From positions 1 to 53,817 of the forward strand of contig SFEX01000010.1 in NCBI GenBank assembly GCA_004557075.1: DNA of 53,817 bases. Direction: 5' to 3'. Source of the stretch: Clostridiales bacterium (GTDB taxonomy: Bacteria; Bacillota; Clostridia; Oscillospirales; Oscillospiraceae). Positions within the stretch are counted from its first letter, which is position 1, and each line of letters starts with the position of its first letter. The notes under the pieces were generated by a model. The model had not been told where the DNA came from and made no database searches. It saw only the letters and a list, made by a program, of their open reading frames with translations. Shown piece by piece: positions 35,188-43,336 of this stretch. The position numbers and the translations under genes are program-made.

Positions 35188-37920
35188 TTAAAACAGGCAG
35201 TTTTCAATGTAGCGGTGGAGTATCGCGGCTACCTGTGCGCGGGTCGCGCCGTCTTTAGGCATGAGGTCGTTGTTGTGGCCGCCGTTTATGATGCCCTCGG
35301 CGTTTGCCCATGCCATTGCCTCGCGCGCAACGACAGAGACGCTGTCGTAATCGACAAAGCCCGTGATGTCTTTGGTGGCGCTCACGTCGATGCCCTTAAA
35401 TGCTGCATAGCGGTAGAGTATCATCGCCATCTGCTCGCGGGTTATGCTTTTGTTGGGTGCGAAGGTTTTCCCGTCAAAGCCGTTGACTATGCCGTTTTCG
35501 GCCGCCCAATCGATCGCCGCGCTGCACCAGATACCCTGGGTGTCGTTAAAGGACGCGGGCTTTGCCTCGGGCTGACCCTCCATGCGCCAGAGCACCGTCA
35601 CGAGCATTCCGCGCGTCATGGTCGCTTTGGGGGAGAAGGCGTTCGCACTCGTGCCGTTGAACAGGCCGTTGTTATAGGCGTAGGAGATATCTCCGTAGCA
35701 CCAGTAATCGTCGGGAATATCGAAGAAGGGGAAGATAACGACCGCTGTCGCAAGCCCGGTCTCGGTATCGCAGGTGAATACGCCCTTGGAGTATCCGCCG
35801 CCTGCGCTGGCGATCTCGCCATTGGCGCCGACGGTGATGGCTGCAAGCGTGTTGGAGCTGTCGCCATCGGCCACAGTGCAGGGAATACCCGCCGTGCAGG
35901 GTGCGCTTATCGCCTCGCCGCCGACCGTGGCGTTCACGACGGCGCATACCGCGCTGTCAAGCTGAGAGCCGAGGGCGCGCTTCTGAGCCGCGTTCAGCTC
36001 AGGCACGGCTATGCTGACTGCGAAATCCTCGCCCTTGGCTATGTCGGCGCTCTTGAATGCCGCGCTGCCGTCAGCGGTTTTAAACTCAACATTTGCCGCT
36101 GCCGAGAGAGCGTTCATGCCGCGACCCCAGACCTCGATAACGGAGGCTTTTGCCGCGGAGCCGTCGATGGTGACGGTCTTTCCCGCCGCGCCCAGCTCGC
36201 GGAGCATGATTTCGGTGGGGAATACAACGAGGCTGTCCTCGGTCGCAATCGCGGGAGCGTTCACGGACGTACTGCCGCAGCTCACGGGAACGGAGGAAAG
36301 CTCAAGTCCGCTTCCAAGGACAAAGACTGCGTCGTTGTCGGTGGGGAAGTTTGTGTCCCTGCCCATGGAGTCAGCAATGTCGAGGATGAGATCGTTTATT
36401 TTGGCCTTGACAGCATTGGTAAATATGTTGTCAAACTGTATGGATGCTGCCTTATCGCCGAAGGCGTGGGTCTTTACGATGCGGAGGATCTCATCGAGGA
36501 TCTCGCCGCTTTCTATCTTGTCAAGACCGGTCTGCACCCATGCGGGGAAGTTGCCGTCGTCCTCGCCGCCGAGGTGGCTCTGGTAGATGTAGTTTACGGC
36601 GTCAAGCAGGGTCTTGTCCTCGGTCACGGGGATGTTCACGAGGTCGCTGACTATGGCCTGAACCTTGTCGACTATCCTGCCGACCATCCAGTCAGACACG
36701 CTCGTCTCGACAAGAACGATCTTGCGCAGGAAATCGCCGAGGAATGTACCGGCGACGTGGCAGAGCATATCCTCGCTGAAGCCAAGCTCACGGCCATACG
36801 CTGTGAGGTCATCGATGCTGCGCTTCTCGCCCGTGATGGGATCGACGAAGCTCATCGGACCGACGTGATTTTTGGTTTCGACGTTGACGATCATCGTACC
36901 GTTTTCCTCGCGCAGCTCAACAAAGCGGGCGGGGGAGGGGTATGTGAGGCCGGAGCCGGTCTCGATATCGTACAGGGTGTTGCCGTTTTCAGTAGTGAGA
37001 ACGGAGATGTCCTGCGCGTGCATGTGGCCGGTGAATACCATTTCCATGCCGGCGTCTGCAAGCTCTGCCGCGATGCGCTCATAGCCCTCTACAAGGTACA
37101 TGGAGAGGATGTCCGGCTCCATCGAGAAATGGGGCACAAAGCCGTGATGGGAAAGGCCGATGACGCGGTCGCCGCGCGCCTTGGCAGCGGATACCTGCTC
37201 GATAGCCCATGCCTCAAGCTCGGGGCTCATCTCACCGCGGGTCTCGTGCTCAACTTCGCCCTTGGAATTGTTGTCGGCACTGTAGCAGCAGGTGTCGAGC
37301 GCGACGAGGGTTATGCCGTCGGCAAGCTTCGCAACGTAGGAAAGCTGGCCGGATTCCTTGCCCTCGGGGGGAGTAAAGCGTGCTATGACGCTCTCGTCGG
37401 AGTAGACAAAGTCGTAAACTTTCGCGAAATCCGAAGGCTCGGTGCGCGTTGCGGGGACGGCGACGCCGTCAGAGGTGTTGAAATTCTTGGCATGGCTGTT
37501 GCGGACGTCGTGGTTGCCGTTGATTACGAATACTTTCAGGCCGGGAACGTCCTTTTCAAGCTGCTGGAGGCGCTCGGAGATGACCTGATGGCACTCAAGC
37601 TCGCCGTCCTTGGTGAGGTCGCCGGAGACGAGCAGAACGTCGGGCTTGTCCTCTCTGACGGCATCCAGAAGCTCAAGATTGATCGCGTCGCTCTCTATGA
37701 GCATCTTGCGGTCACTGTTGAGGGCATCGGTGAAATCGTCCGTGTCCTTGATCATGGTCGGCGACATGTAGTGAATGTCGCTGAGCACGGCGATCTTCAG
37801 CTCCCTGTCGTGCTTGCTGCCCTCGTCCTGAACGGCCAGCGCCGGCACTGCCAGCGAAAAGACCATGACGAGCGCGAGAAGCACCGAGAGTGACCGCCGC
37901 ATACGGGTGGTGTTTGTCAT
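35188..37920 (-). CDS. Surface calcineurin-like metallophosphoesterase with SLH domains
   Basis: The 910-residue protein has a signal peptide (about 1-29) and a metallophosphoesterase domain (about 40-330) with the motifs VLSDIHY, LLVSGDLTKDGE, INGNHDVRN, LSHHGF and TGHMHAQD. A middle region of about 370 residues is mostly unassigned and ends in a beta-rich domain. Three C-terminal SLH domains (about 730-910; FSPKATMTRGMLVTVLWR and others) attach it to the wall. The substrate is unknown; phospholipids, nucleotides or wall polymers are possible. The SLH type differs from that of the LRR proteins and matches the GH24 lysozyme. Confidence 0.88.
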   Translation of the reverse strand: MTNTTRMRRSLSVLLALVMVFSLAVPALAVQDEGSKHDRELKIAVLSDIHYMSPTMIKDTDDFTDALNSDRKMLIESDAINLELLDAVREDKPDVLLVSGDLTKDGELECHQVISERLQQLEKDVPGLKVFVINGNHDVRNSHAKNFNTSDGVAVPATRTEPSDFAKVYDFVYSDESVIARFTPPEGKESGQLSYVAKLADGITLVALDTCCYSADNNSKGEVEHETRGEMSPELEAWAIEQVSAAKARGDRVIGLSHHGFVPHFSMEPDILSMYLVEGYERIAAELADAGMEMVFTGHMHAQDISVLTTENGNTLYDIETGSGLTYPSPARFVELREENGTMIVNVETKNHVGPMSFVDPITGEKRSIDDLTAYGRELGFSEDMLCHVAGTFLGDFLRKIVLVETSVSDWMVGRIVDKVQAIVSDLVNIPVTEDKTLLDAVNYIYQSHLGGEDDGNFPAWVQTGLDKIESGEILDEILRIVKTHAFGDKAASIQFDNIFTNAVKAKINDLILDIADSMGRDTNFPTDNDAVFVLGSGLELSSVPVSCGSTSVNAPAIATEDSLVVFPTEIMLRELGAAGKTVTIDGSAAKASVIEVWGRGMNALSAAANVEFKTADGSAAFKSADIAKGEDFAVSIAVPELNAAQKRALGSQLDSAVCAVVNATVGGEAISAPCTAGIPCTVADGDSSNTLAAITVGANGEIASAGGGYSKGVFTCDTETGLATAVVIFPFFDIPDDYWCYGDISYAYNNGLFNGTSANAFSPKATMTRGMLVTVLWRMEGQPEAKPASFNDTQGIWCSAAIDWAAENGIVNGFDGKTFAPNKSITREQMAMILYRYAAFKGIDVSATKDITGFVDYDSVSVVAREAMAWANAEGIINGGHNNDLMPKDGATRAQVAAILHRYIENCLF

Positions 37921-38015
37921 AATTGATTCTCCTTCACAAAATTTTGCTTTTTTGCTTTTGATAAATTACATTCTAATATATAACAGCAGAAATTACAAGC
38001 GAAACTGCACGTTGA

Positions 38016-38044
38016 TTGACACAAAAGAAATTTACGGCTATAAT
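38016..38044 (+). promoter_or_regulatory. Consensus promoter of queH-queT, apparently giving a leaderless mRNA
   Basis: TTGACA, 17 bases and TATAAT, a perfect consensus. The -10 box ends 8 bases before the ATG at 38053, so the RNA should start at or within 2 bases of the AUG. No ribosome site and no riboswitch can fit. Confidence 0.75.
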
Positions 38045-38052
38045 CACAAATT

Positions 38053-38673
38053 ATGAACAGAGAAAACTTTTTCAGAAAATACGATAAAATAATCGAGCAG
38101 CTCGGCGATGAAAAGCCGCATCTGCTGCTGCATAGCTGCTGCGGCCCCTGCTCAAGCTCGGTGATAGAGCTTCTGGCGAAAAACTTTGAAGTCACGGTGC
38201 TCTGGTATAACCCGAACCTCTGGCCGGAGACGGAGTTTAATAAGAGGCTGGATACGCAAAAGCAGCTTATCTCCTGCCTCGACGGGGACGGGATACATGC
38301 GCAGCTTTTGGAGCTGCCGTGGCGCAGTGAGGACTATTTTTCCCGCATAAAGGGCCTTGAGCGCGAGCCGGAGGAGGGAAAGCGCTGCCTTGAGTGCTTC
38401 CGCGTCCGCCTTGACGAGACGGCGCGCATCGCCGCCGAGCGCGGCTTCGACTGGTTCTGCACCACCCTCACCGTATCCTCGCGCAAGGACGCTGTCGCAA
38501 TAAACGCAATCGGCCGTCAGGCGGAGGAAAAATACGGGGTGCGCTGGCTCCCTTCGGAGTTTAAAAAGCGCGAGGGGAATCACCGATCGATAATCCTTTC
38601 GGAGAAATACGGCCTGTACCGTCAGGAGTACTGCGGCTGCGTGTTTTCAATGGAGCTGGGGGATAAAAAATGA
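38053..38673 (+). CDS. queH: Epoxyqueuosine reductase QueH
   Basis: QueH performs the last step of tRNA queuosine synthesis, reducing epoxyqueuosine; it is the non-cobalamin replacement of QueG. The 206-residue protein has the family's metal and redox Cys motifs: HSCCGPCSSSV at the N-terminus, RCLECFRVRLDETA in the middle and YCGCVFS at the C-terminus. It overlaps queT by 4 bases. The start is fixed by the family N-terminus, although no ribosome site is present. Confidence 0.92.
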   Translation: MNRENFFRKYDKIIEQLGDEKPHLLLHSCCGPCSSSVIELLAKNFEVTVLWYNPNLWPETEFNKRLDTQKQLISCLDGDGIHAQLLELPWRSEDYFSRIKGLEREPEEGKRCLECFRVRLDETARIAAERGFDWFCTTLTVSSRKDAVAINAIGRQAEEKYGVRWLPSEFKKREGNHRSIILSEKYGLYRQEYCGCVFSMELGDKK

Positions 38674-39194
38674 AGATCAATATAAATAAACTTGCGACCG
38701 CAGCCGTTATCGGCGCCCTGTACGCGGCGCTTACGATGGCGCTTGCGCCAATAAGCTACGGCCCGCTGCAATTTCGTGTGTCCGAGGCGCTGTGCATCCT
38801 GCCGTATTTTCTGCCATACACCGCGTGGGGGCTGTTTTTCGGCTGCATGGTGGCAAATTTAGTCAGCGCGGCGGGAATATTGGATATAGTATTCGGCTCT
38901 CTGGCAACGCTCGTGGCCTGCGCCTGCGTCGGGCTGTGCGGCATGCGCGGGAGCGGGATAAAAAGCAAGCTGCTTGCCTGCCTGATGCCGGTGATATGGA
39001 ACGGCCTTATCGTCGGCGCGACCCTCACCATAGCCATCGCGGGCTTAAATCCGCTCCGTGAGGTCGGAGCCTTCGCGCTGTTCGCGGGCGAGGTGGCGCT
39101 GGGTGAGCTGGGTGTGATGTTCGTCATAGGGCTTCCGCTTATGATATATCTGCCAAAGCAAAAATTTTTCGTTGACTTTGTCGCGAGGCATTGA
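38670..39194 (+). CDS. queT: QueT-family queuosine-precursor ECF transporter S component
   Basis: The 174-residue membrane protein has about six hydrophobic segments and the QueT core GALYAALTMALAPISYGPLQFR and VSEALCILPYF. It binds preQ1, preQ0 or queuine and works with the shared ECF module encoded elsewhere. The ATGA overlap with queH makes the pair an operon for queuosine salvage; the other que genes are absent here, in line with a salvaging organism. The stop codon overlaps the -35 box of the next promoter. Confidence 0.9.
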   Translation: MKININKLATAAVIGALYAALTMALAPISYGPLQFRVSEALCILPYFLPYTAWGLFFGCMVANLVSAAGILDIVFGSLATLVACACVGLCGMRGSGIKSKLLACLMPVIWNGLIVGATLTIAIAGLNPLREVGAFALFAGEVALGELGVMFVIGLPLMIYLPKQKFFVDFVARH

Positions 39195-39219
39195 CAAAAG
39201 CCGCCGAGAATATTAGTAT
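39191..39219 (+). promoter_or_regulatory. Promoter of the TPP riboswitch-thiT unit
   Basis: TTGACA, 17 bases and TAGTAT; the -35 hexamer overlaps the queT stop codon. The RNA would start near 39226, just before the riboswitch. Confidence 0.6.
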
Positions 39220-39228
39220 TAAAATGCA

Positions 39229-39323
39229 ATAGGGGGGCTGGGTTTTTCCCGGCTGAGACGGAGAGAATAGAATCTCCGCCACCCTTGAACCTGATCCGGG
39301 TAATGCCGGCGTAGGAAACGAAA
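39229..39323 (+). promoter_or_regulatory. TPP riboswitch (THI element)
   Basis: The conserved core is present in order: GGGGGGCTGGG, CTGAGA (39253), a variable P3 hairpin CGGAGA...TCTCCG, then ACCCTTGAACCTGATCCGGG and TAATGCCGGCGTAGGAAA. It is followed by an alternative hairpin (AGGAAACG with CGTTTTCCT) and a terminator, so it controls thiT by premature termination. Confidence 0.95.
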
Positions 39324-39348
39324 ATTTACTTATAATCGTTTTCCTATG

Positions 39349-39377
39349 ACCGCTCTGCTCCGGCAGCGCGGTTTTTT
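39349..39377 (+). terminator. Riboswitch-controlled terminator before thiT
   Basis: Arms ACCGCTCTGC and GCAGCGCGGT (one mismatch) around TCCG are followed by six Ts, 24 bases before the thiT start. Confidence 0.85.
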
Positions 39378-39400
39378 CATTCGGAAGGAGAAAAAGAGAA

Positions 39401-39964
39401 ATGAAAAGCAAATCAAGTCTTGTTCTTCGCACTCTGTGCGAGGGCGCGATATTCGTCGCGCTGGCGGTGGTACTCAGCCTGCTGCCTGTCTGGAAAATGC
39501 CGAACGGCGGCTCGTTCGACCTTGCCATGCTGCCGATATTTATCTTCTGCGTGCGCTGGGGCTTTGGCCCTGCCATGCTGGCAAGCACGGTTTACGGCGT
39601 TTTGCAGATGTTCCTTGAGGGCGGCATAGCCATCGGCTGGCAGTCGATAATCGGCGATTTCATCGTCGCTTACGCGGTGCTCGGCGTTGCGGGGCTGTTC
39701 CACAAGAACAAATACGGATTCTTTATCGGCACCGCCGTCGGCTGCTGCGCAAGATTCCTCGTACACTATGTTGTCGGCGCGACCGTCTGGGCGGAGTATA
39801 TGCCGGAGGAGTTTTTCAACATGACTATGACGACGCCGTGGTTCTACTCGGCGCTGTATAACGGCAGCTACATGCTGGTCGATATGGTTCTGTGCCTCGT
39901 CATAGGTGCGCTGCTCTGGAAGCCGCTGGGCAAGTATTTAAGAGGCGAAGATCTGAAAGTATAA
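39401..39964 (+). CDS. thiT: Thiamine ECF transporter S component ThiT
   Basis: ThiT binds thiamine with high affinity and uses the shared ECF energising module. The 187-residue protein has six membrane segments and the family region LLPVWKMPNGGSFDLAMLPIF, as well as the binding residues around WAEYMPEEF and the aromatic C-terminal part SALYNGSYMLVD. The ATG has a GGAAGGAG site. Expression is controlled by the TPP riboswitch directly upstream. Confidence 0.94.
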   Translation: MKSKSSLVLRTLCEGAIFVALAVVLSLLPVWKMPNGGSFDLAMLPIFIFCVRWGFGPAMLASTVYGVLQMFLEGGIAIGWQSIIGDFIVAYAVLGVAGLFHKNKYGFFIGTAVGCCARFLVHYVVGATVWAEYMPEEFFNMTMTTPWFYSALYNGSYMLVDMVLCLVIGALLWKPLGKYLRGEDLKV

Positions 39965-39984
39965 GAGAGCCGCGGCGACTGCCG

Positions 39985-40080
39985 CGCTTTCTAATTGAGA
40001 GCGCGAGTGCAAAAACGACTATGCCATTATCACTGGTCGAGCTGACGCAGTAGCGTCTATTTAAAATGTAGCAACGAATA
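39985..40080. repeat. Dispersed intergenic repeat, copy F
   Basis: It shares CTAATTGAGAGCGCGAGTGC, CACTGGTCGAGCTGACGCAG and ATTTAAAATGTAGCAACGAA with the other copies. It lies between thiT and the rpmH promoter. Confidence 0.75.
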
Positions 40081-40088
40081 AAAAAATG

Positions 40089-40118
40089 TTGACATATTGA
40101 AACCTTGTCGTATATAAT
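40089..40118 (+). promoter_or_regulatory. Promoter of the rpmH operon
   Basis: TTGACA, 18 bases and TATAAT, a strong sigma-A promoter. The predicted start near 40125 leaves a 93-base leader before rpmH. Confidence 0.75.
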
Positions 40119-40120
40119 AA

Positions 40121-40157
40121 GCTTCCGATGCCTGTGGGCATCGGAAGCAAATTTTTT
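40121..40157 (+). terminator. Terminator-like hairpin in the rpmH leader, possible attenuator
   Basis: Arms GCTTCCGATGCC and GGCATCGGAAGC with loop TGTG are followed by AAA and six Ts. CTTCCGAT recurs at 40166-40173 and could pair with the same 3' arm, giving two exclusive structures. Confidence 0.6.
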
Positions 40158-40217
40158 GTCAACTACTTCCGATTAACCGTCGGATGTTGAGTATTATTTT
40201 GAAAGGAGTGCAAGAAT

Positions 40218-40352
40218 ATGCTGCGTACTTATCAGCCCAAGAAGCGTCAGCGCAAGAAAGAGCACGGCTTCCGCAAGAGAATGGCTACCGCAAATGGCCG
40301 CAAGGTCCTCGCCCGCCGCAGAGCAAAGGGCAGAGCAAAGCTTAGCGCCTGA
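40218..40352 (+). CDS. rpmH: Ribosomal protein L34
   Basis: This 44-residue, very basic protein has the universal L34 sequence, starting MLRTYQPKKRQRKKEHGFRKR and ending KGRAKLSA. The ATG has a GAAAGGAG site. The order rpmH-rnpA-yidD-yidC-jag that follows is the conserved bacterial arrangement, usually next to dnaA; dnaA is not here. Confidence 0.97.
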   Translation: MLRTYQPKKRQRKKEHGFRKRMATANGRKVLARRRAKGRAKLSA

Positions 40353-40442
40353 TTTGGCAGCTTTGAGCACAAGGGAACATTGATTTTTCAGGGCGGGTAA
40401 CATCCGCCCTTGAAGTGTTTGTCGGAAAGCAAGGGTGAAACG

Positions 40443-40790
40443 ATGGATTTCAGGGGAACACTGAAAAAGAATTATGAGTTCAGACGGCTTTATTCCAAAG
40501 GCAGAAGCGCCGTTACTCCGTATCTTGTAGTGTACTGCCTGAAAACAGGGCGAGACGGCCGCCGCGTGGGCTATACGGTGTCCACGAAGCTCGGCAAGGC
40601 CGTGACCCGAAACCGCATCCGCCGCCGCCTCAGGGAGATTTATCGCCTGAACGCGGACAGGCTGTGCGACGGCGTCGATATCGTCGTCGTGGCGCGCAGC
40701 CGCTGCGTCGGGGGCGAGTATGCGAAAATGGAGAGGGCTTTTCTTCGCGCCTGCGCGGAGCTGAAGCTGTTAAAGGAGCCGGAGGAATGA
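40443..40790 (+). CDS. rnpA: Ribonuclease P protein component
   Basis: The 115-residue basic protein assists the RNase P RNA in tRNA 5' processing. It has the family core YTVSTKLGKAVTRNRIRRRLREIYR, which carries the RNR-type RNA-binding motif, and LKKNYEFRRLYSKGRS at the N-terminus. The ATG at 40443 has AAGGGTG upstream. It overlaps yidD by 4 bases. Confidence 0.96.
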   Translation: MDFRGTLKKNYEFRRLYSKGRSAVTPYLVVYCLKTGRDGRRVGYTVSTKLGKAVTRNRIRRRLREIYRLNADRLCDGVDIVVVARSRCVGGEYAKMERAFLRACAELKLLKEPEE

Positions 40791-41005
40791 AAAAAATTCT
40801 CATTGCCATGGTGCGTTTTTACCAGCGCCATATCTCTCCCGCGTTTCCGTCCTGCTGCCGGTTTATCCCGACCTGCTCACAATACGCCGTCGAAGCTCTG
40901 GAGAAATACGGGGCTTTGAAGGGCTCATGGCTTGCCATAAAGCGCCTGCTGAGGTGTCATCCTTTTCATCTCGGCGAACATGATTTCTTCGATCCCGTCC
41001 CCTGA
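40787..41005 (+). CDS. yidD: Membrane protein insertion efficiency factor YidD
   Basis: The 72-residue protein has the conserved FYQRHISPAFPSCCRFIPTC and a second Cys-rich RCHPFHLGEHDFFDPVP. It assists YidC in membrane protein insertion. The ATG overlaps the rnpA stop and has AAGGAG 7 bases upstream. Confidence 0.95.
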   Translation: MKKILIAMVRFYQRHISPAFPSCCRFIPTCSQYAVEALEKYGALKGSWLAIKRLLRCHPFHLGEHDFFDPVP

Positions 41006-41032
41006 CGAGGATCGGAATTTAAGGAGAAACTT

Positions 41033-42286
41033 ATGTCATTTTGGGACTATATAGTCTGGCCGTTCGCCAGACTGCTGGAGATTCTGTACAACTGGTCTCA
41101 CAGCTACGGCGTCGCAATCATCCTTTTCGCTCTGGTCGTCAACCTCATTCTTGCGCCGTTCATGGCAAAGAGCAAAAAGAGCATGATGCGCACCACCCGT
41201 CTCCAGCCTCAGCTCAAGGAGCTGGAGAAAAAGTACCGCGACGATCCGCAGAAGTATCAGATTGAGACAATGAAGCTTTACAAGGAAAACGGCGTCAGCC
41301 CGATGTCCGGCTGCCTGTGGTCGCTGATCCCGTTTCCTATCCTCATCGCCCTTTACGGCGTCATCCGTGAGCCTCTGACCCGTATGATGGGTCTGGCTAA
41401 GGACAGCGTCGAGGCCATTACCAAGTGGGCGGCCGAAAACGCGGGCTTTGTTGCGACAAAGCAGGGCACTTATGACGAGATCGGCGTCGTGGACGCTATC
41501 CACCAGAACTGGGACGCCGCCGTCAACGCCTTGGGCACCTTCGGCGATAAGCTGCTCAATCTGGATTACAGCTTCCTCGGCATGAACCTCGGTGTTGTTC
41601 CCGAATGGAAGATCTGGACCTTTGATTTTTCAAACAGCGAAACGCTGCTCCCCGCTCTGGGACTGTTCTTCATCCCTATAATTGCCGCTTTCCTCTCATG
41701 GGCTTCCATGAAGATCAGCCAGGCGACCAATCCTCAGCAGCCGAGCCAGGCGGCGATGAACATGAACGCCATGAATATTTTCATGCCCATCATGTCGGTC
41801 TGGATCTGCTTCATCATGCCCGCCGCTCTGGGTATATACTGGATCGCAAACAGCATTTTCGGCATCATGCGCGACGTTATCCTCACCAAGGTCTACAAGC
41901 GCAGACTTGATATCGAGGACGCTGAGCGCATCGCGGCGCAAAAGGCAAAAGAGGAAAAAATGAGACTCCAGCACGAGGAGACCGAGCAGCTCCGCGCGGA
42001 GGGTGCGACCGTCCGCAACACCAACACCAGCAAGAAAAAAATGCAGGCACAGCAGAAGCAGTCCAGCGATGAGCGCCGCGCCGCCGCCGAAAAAGCGGAG
42101 CGCGAGGCAAAGCGCGAGAAGCTCGGCATAGAAAAGGGGGAGAACCCCTCTCAGGTCGGCAAGCGCCGCTATGCAAGAGGCCGCGCATACGATCCCAATC
42201 GCTACGCTTCAGCAGCCGCCGCCGAAAGCCCGGCGGAGGAGATAACTTCAGAGCAGGAGCCTCAGACAGAGGACACGCCTGAATAA
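41033..42286 (+). CDS. yidC: Membrane protein insertase YidC
   Basis: YidC inserts and folds membrane proteins. The 417-residue protein has an N-terminal segment, then the core 60KD_IMP domain: IILFALVVNLILAPF, the cytoplasmic coiled hairpin (SKKSMMRTTRLQPQLKEL to GVSPMSGCLWSL), and later membrane segments near 225-290. A large extra loop (about 125-185) lies between the second and third segments. A charged tail of about 120 residues, rich in Lys, Glu and Ala, follows, suited to ribosome contact. There is no lipoprotein signal, unlike Bacillus SpoIIIJ. Confidence 0.95.
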   Translation: MSFWDYIVWPFARLLEILYNWSHSYGVAIILFALVVNLILAPFMAKSKKSMMRTTRLQPQLKELEKKYRDDPQKYQIETMKLYKENGVSPMSGCLWSLIPFPILIALYGVIREPLTRMMGLAKDSVEAITKWAAENAGFVATKQGTYDEIGVVDAIHQNWDAAVNALGTFGDKLLNLDYSFLGMNLGVVPEWKIWTFDFSNSETLLPALGLFFIPIIAAFLSWASMKISQATNPQQPSQAAMNMNAMNIFMPIMSVWICFIMPAALGIYWIANSIFGIMRDVILTKVYKRRLDIEDAERIAAQKAKEEKMRLQHEETEQLRAEGATVRNTNTSKKKMQAQQKQSSDERRAAAEKAEREAKREKLGIEKGENPSQVGKRRYARGRAYDPNRYASAAAAESPAEEITSEQEPQTEDTPE

Positions 42287-42307
42287 TTACAGGAGAACCT
42301 AATAATT

Positions 42308-43033
42308 ATGATAAAGTCTTTGGAAAAAACCGGCCGTACCGAGGAAGAAGCGATAGCGGCTGCCCTCCAGGAGCTTGGACTTGAGCGCGATGACGTCTCC
42401 GTGACCGTCACCCAGCGCGCGAAATCCGGATTTTTGGGAATAGGCGCATCTCCCGCAATCGTCAAAATCGAGTACGAAGCCCCCGACGAGCCGGAGATCA
42501 AGGCTCAGCCGGAGGTCAAGGCCGAGACTGTGGCCGCAGACGATGAGTATGCGCAGATAAGAAGCTTTCTGAGCGGGCTGCTTGAGCGCATGGGCACCGA
42601 GGCCGAGATAGAGATCGTTCCCCGCGACGGCAAGGGCGTCACGGTGAACCTCTCCGGCCCCAACATGGGCGCTGTCATAGGCCGCCGCGGTGAAACGCTC
42701 GACGCTATCCAGCACCTGACAAACTACGTTGTCAACCGCGGAAGCGACAAGCATATGCAGATCTCGGTCGACGCGGAAAGCTACCGCGCAAAGCGCGAGG
42801 AATCGCTTGTGCGCCTTGCCGAAAAGATGGCGGCAAAGGTTATAAAGTATAAGCGCAGCATGGCTCTTGAGCCTATGAATTCCTATGAGCGTCACATCAT
42901 TCATGCCGCCCTTCAGGACTATGAGGGCGTAACAACAAGCTCTACCGGCAGCGAGCCGAACCGCCGTGTCGTCGTGTCCTACGACCGTCCGCAGCAGCCC
43001 GGCAACAAGCCCAAGAGCCGCGAATGGGCATAA
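42308..43033 (+). CDS. jag: Jag/KhpB RNA-binding protein
   Basis: The 241-residue protein has the Jag N-terminal domain (about 1-52, EKTGRTEEEAIAAALQELGL and KSGFLGIG), a KH domain (about 80-155, with IGRRGETLDAIQHL as the GxxG region) and an R3H domain (PMNSYERHIIHAALQDY). It binds RNA with KhpA and affects cell division and elongation in Firmicutes. It follows yidC by 21 bases, as usual. Confidence 0.95.
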   Translation: MIKSLEKTGRTEEEAIAAALQELGLERDDVSVTVTQRAKSGFLGIGASPAIVKIEYEAPDEPEIKAQPEVKAETVAADDEYAQIRSFLSGLLERMGTEAEIEIVPRDGKGVTVNLSGPNMGAVIGRRGETLDAIQHLTNYVVNRGSDKHMQISVDAESYRAKREESLVRLAEKMAAKVIKYKRSMALEPMNSYERHIIHAALQDYEGVTTSSTGSEPNRRVVVSYDRPQQPGNKPKSREWA

Positions 43034-43057
43034 GCAAATTATGTTGGAGGAATTATT

Positions 43058-43285
43058 ATGATACTTGAAAAAGTTAAGGATATTCTCGCTGGACAATTTG
43101 AAGTATTAGCAGATACCATCAACGAAGAGACCAATATAGTTGATGACCTCGGCGCAGACTCCCTCGACGTTGTGGAGCTTATCATGTCCGTTGAGGACGA
43201 GTTCGGTCTGGCCATTTCCGACGAGGAAGCGGCGGAGCTTACGACCGTCGGCAAGATCGTCGAGTATATCGAGTCCAGGCAGTAA
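43058..43285 (+). CDS. acpP: Acyl carrier protein (fatty-acid type)
   Basis: The 75-residue acidic carrier has the normal site DDLGADSLDVVELIMSVED with Ser35 for phosphopantetheine. It is the housekeeping carrier for fatty acid synthesis, in contrast to the DltC-like carrier at 12281. It lies 24 bases after jag with a GGAGG site and ends at a terminator. Confidence 0.95.
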   Translation: MILEKVKDILAGQFEVLADTINEETNIVDDLGADSLDVVELIMSVEDEFGLAISDEEAAELTTVGKIVEYIESRQ

Positions 43286-43300
43286 AGATATCGGATGAAC

Positions 43301-43329
43301 AAAAAATCCTCCAATACGGGGGATTTTTT
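43301..43329 (+). terminator. Intrinsic terminator of the rpmH-acpP unit
   Basis: Arms AAAATCCTCC and GGGGGATTTT (one wobble) with loop AATAC, followed by Ts, lie 15 bases after acpP. Confidence 0.85.
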
Positions 43330-43336
43330 GTTTTGG

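Noticed and set aside
35170..37893. A 907-codon open frame on the plus strand opposite the SLH metallophosphoesterase
   Set aside because: It is the mirror frame of a GC-rich gene; the minus-strand product has a signal peptide, metal motifs and SLH domains, while the plus frame shows no recognisable domain.
37921..38052. PreQ1 riboswitch upstream of queH
   Set aside because: The region lacks the conserved core and, with the promoter ending 8 bases before the ATG, has no room for a leader.
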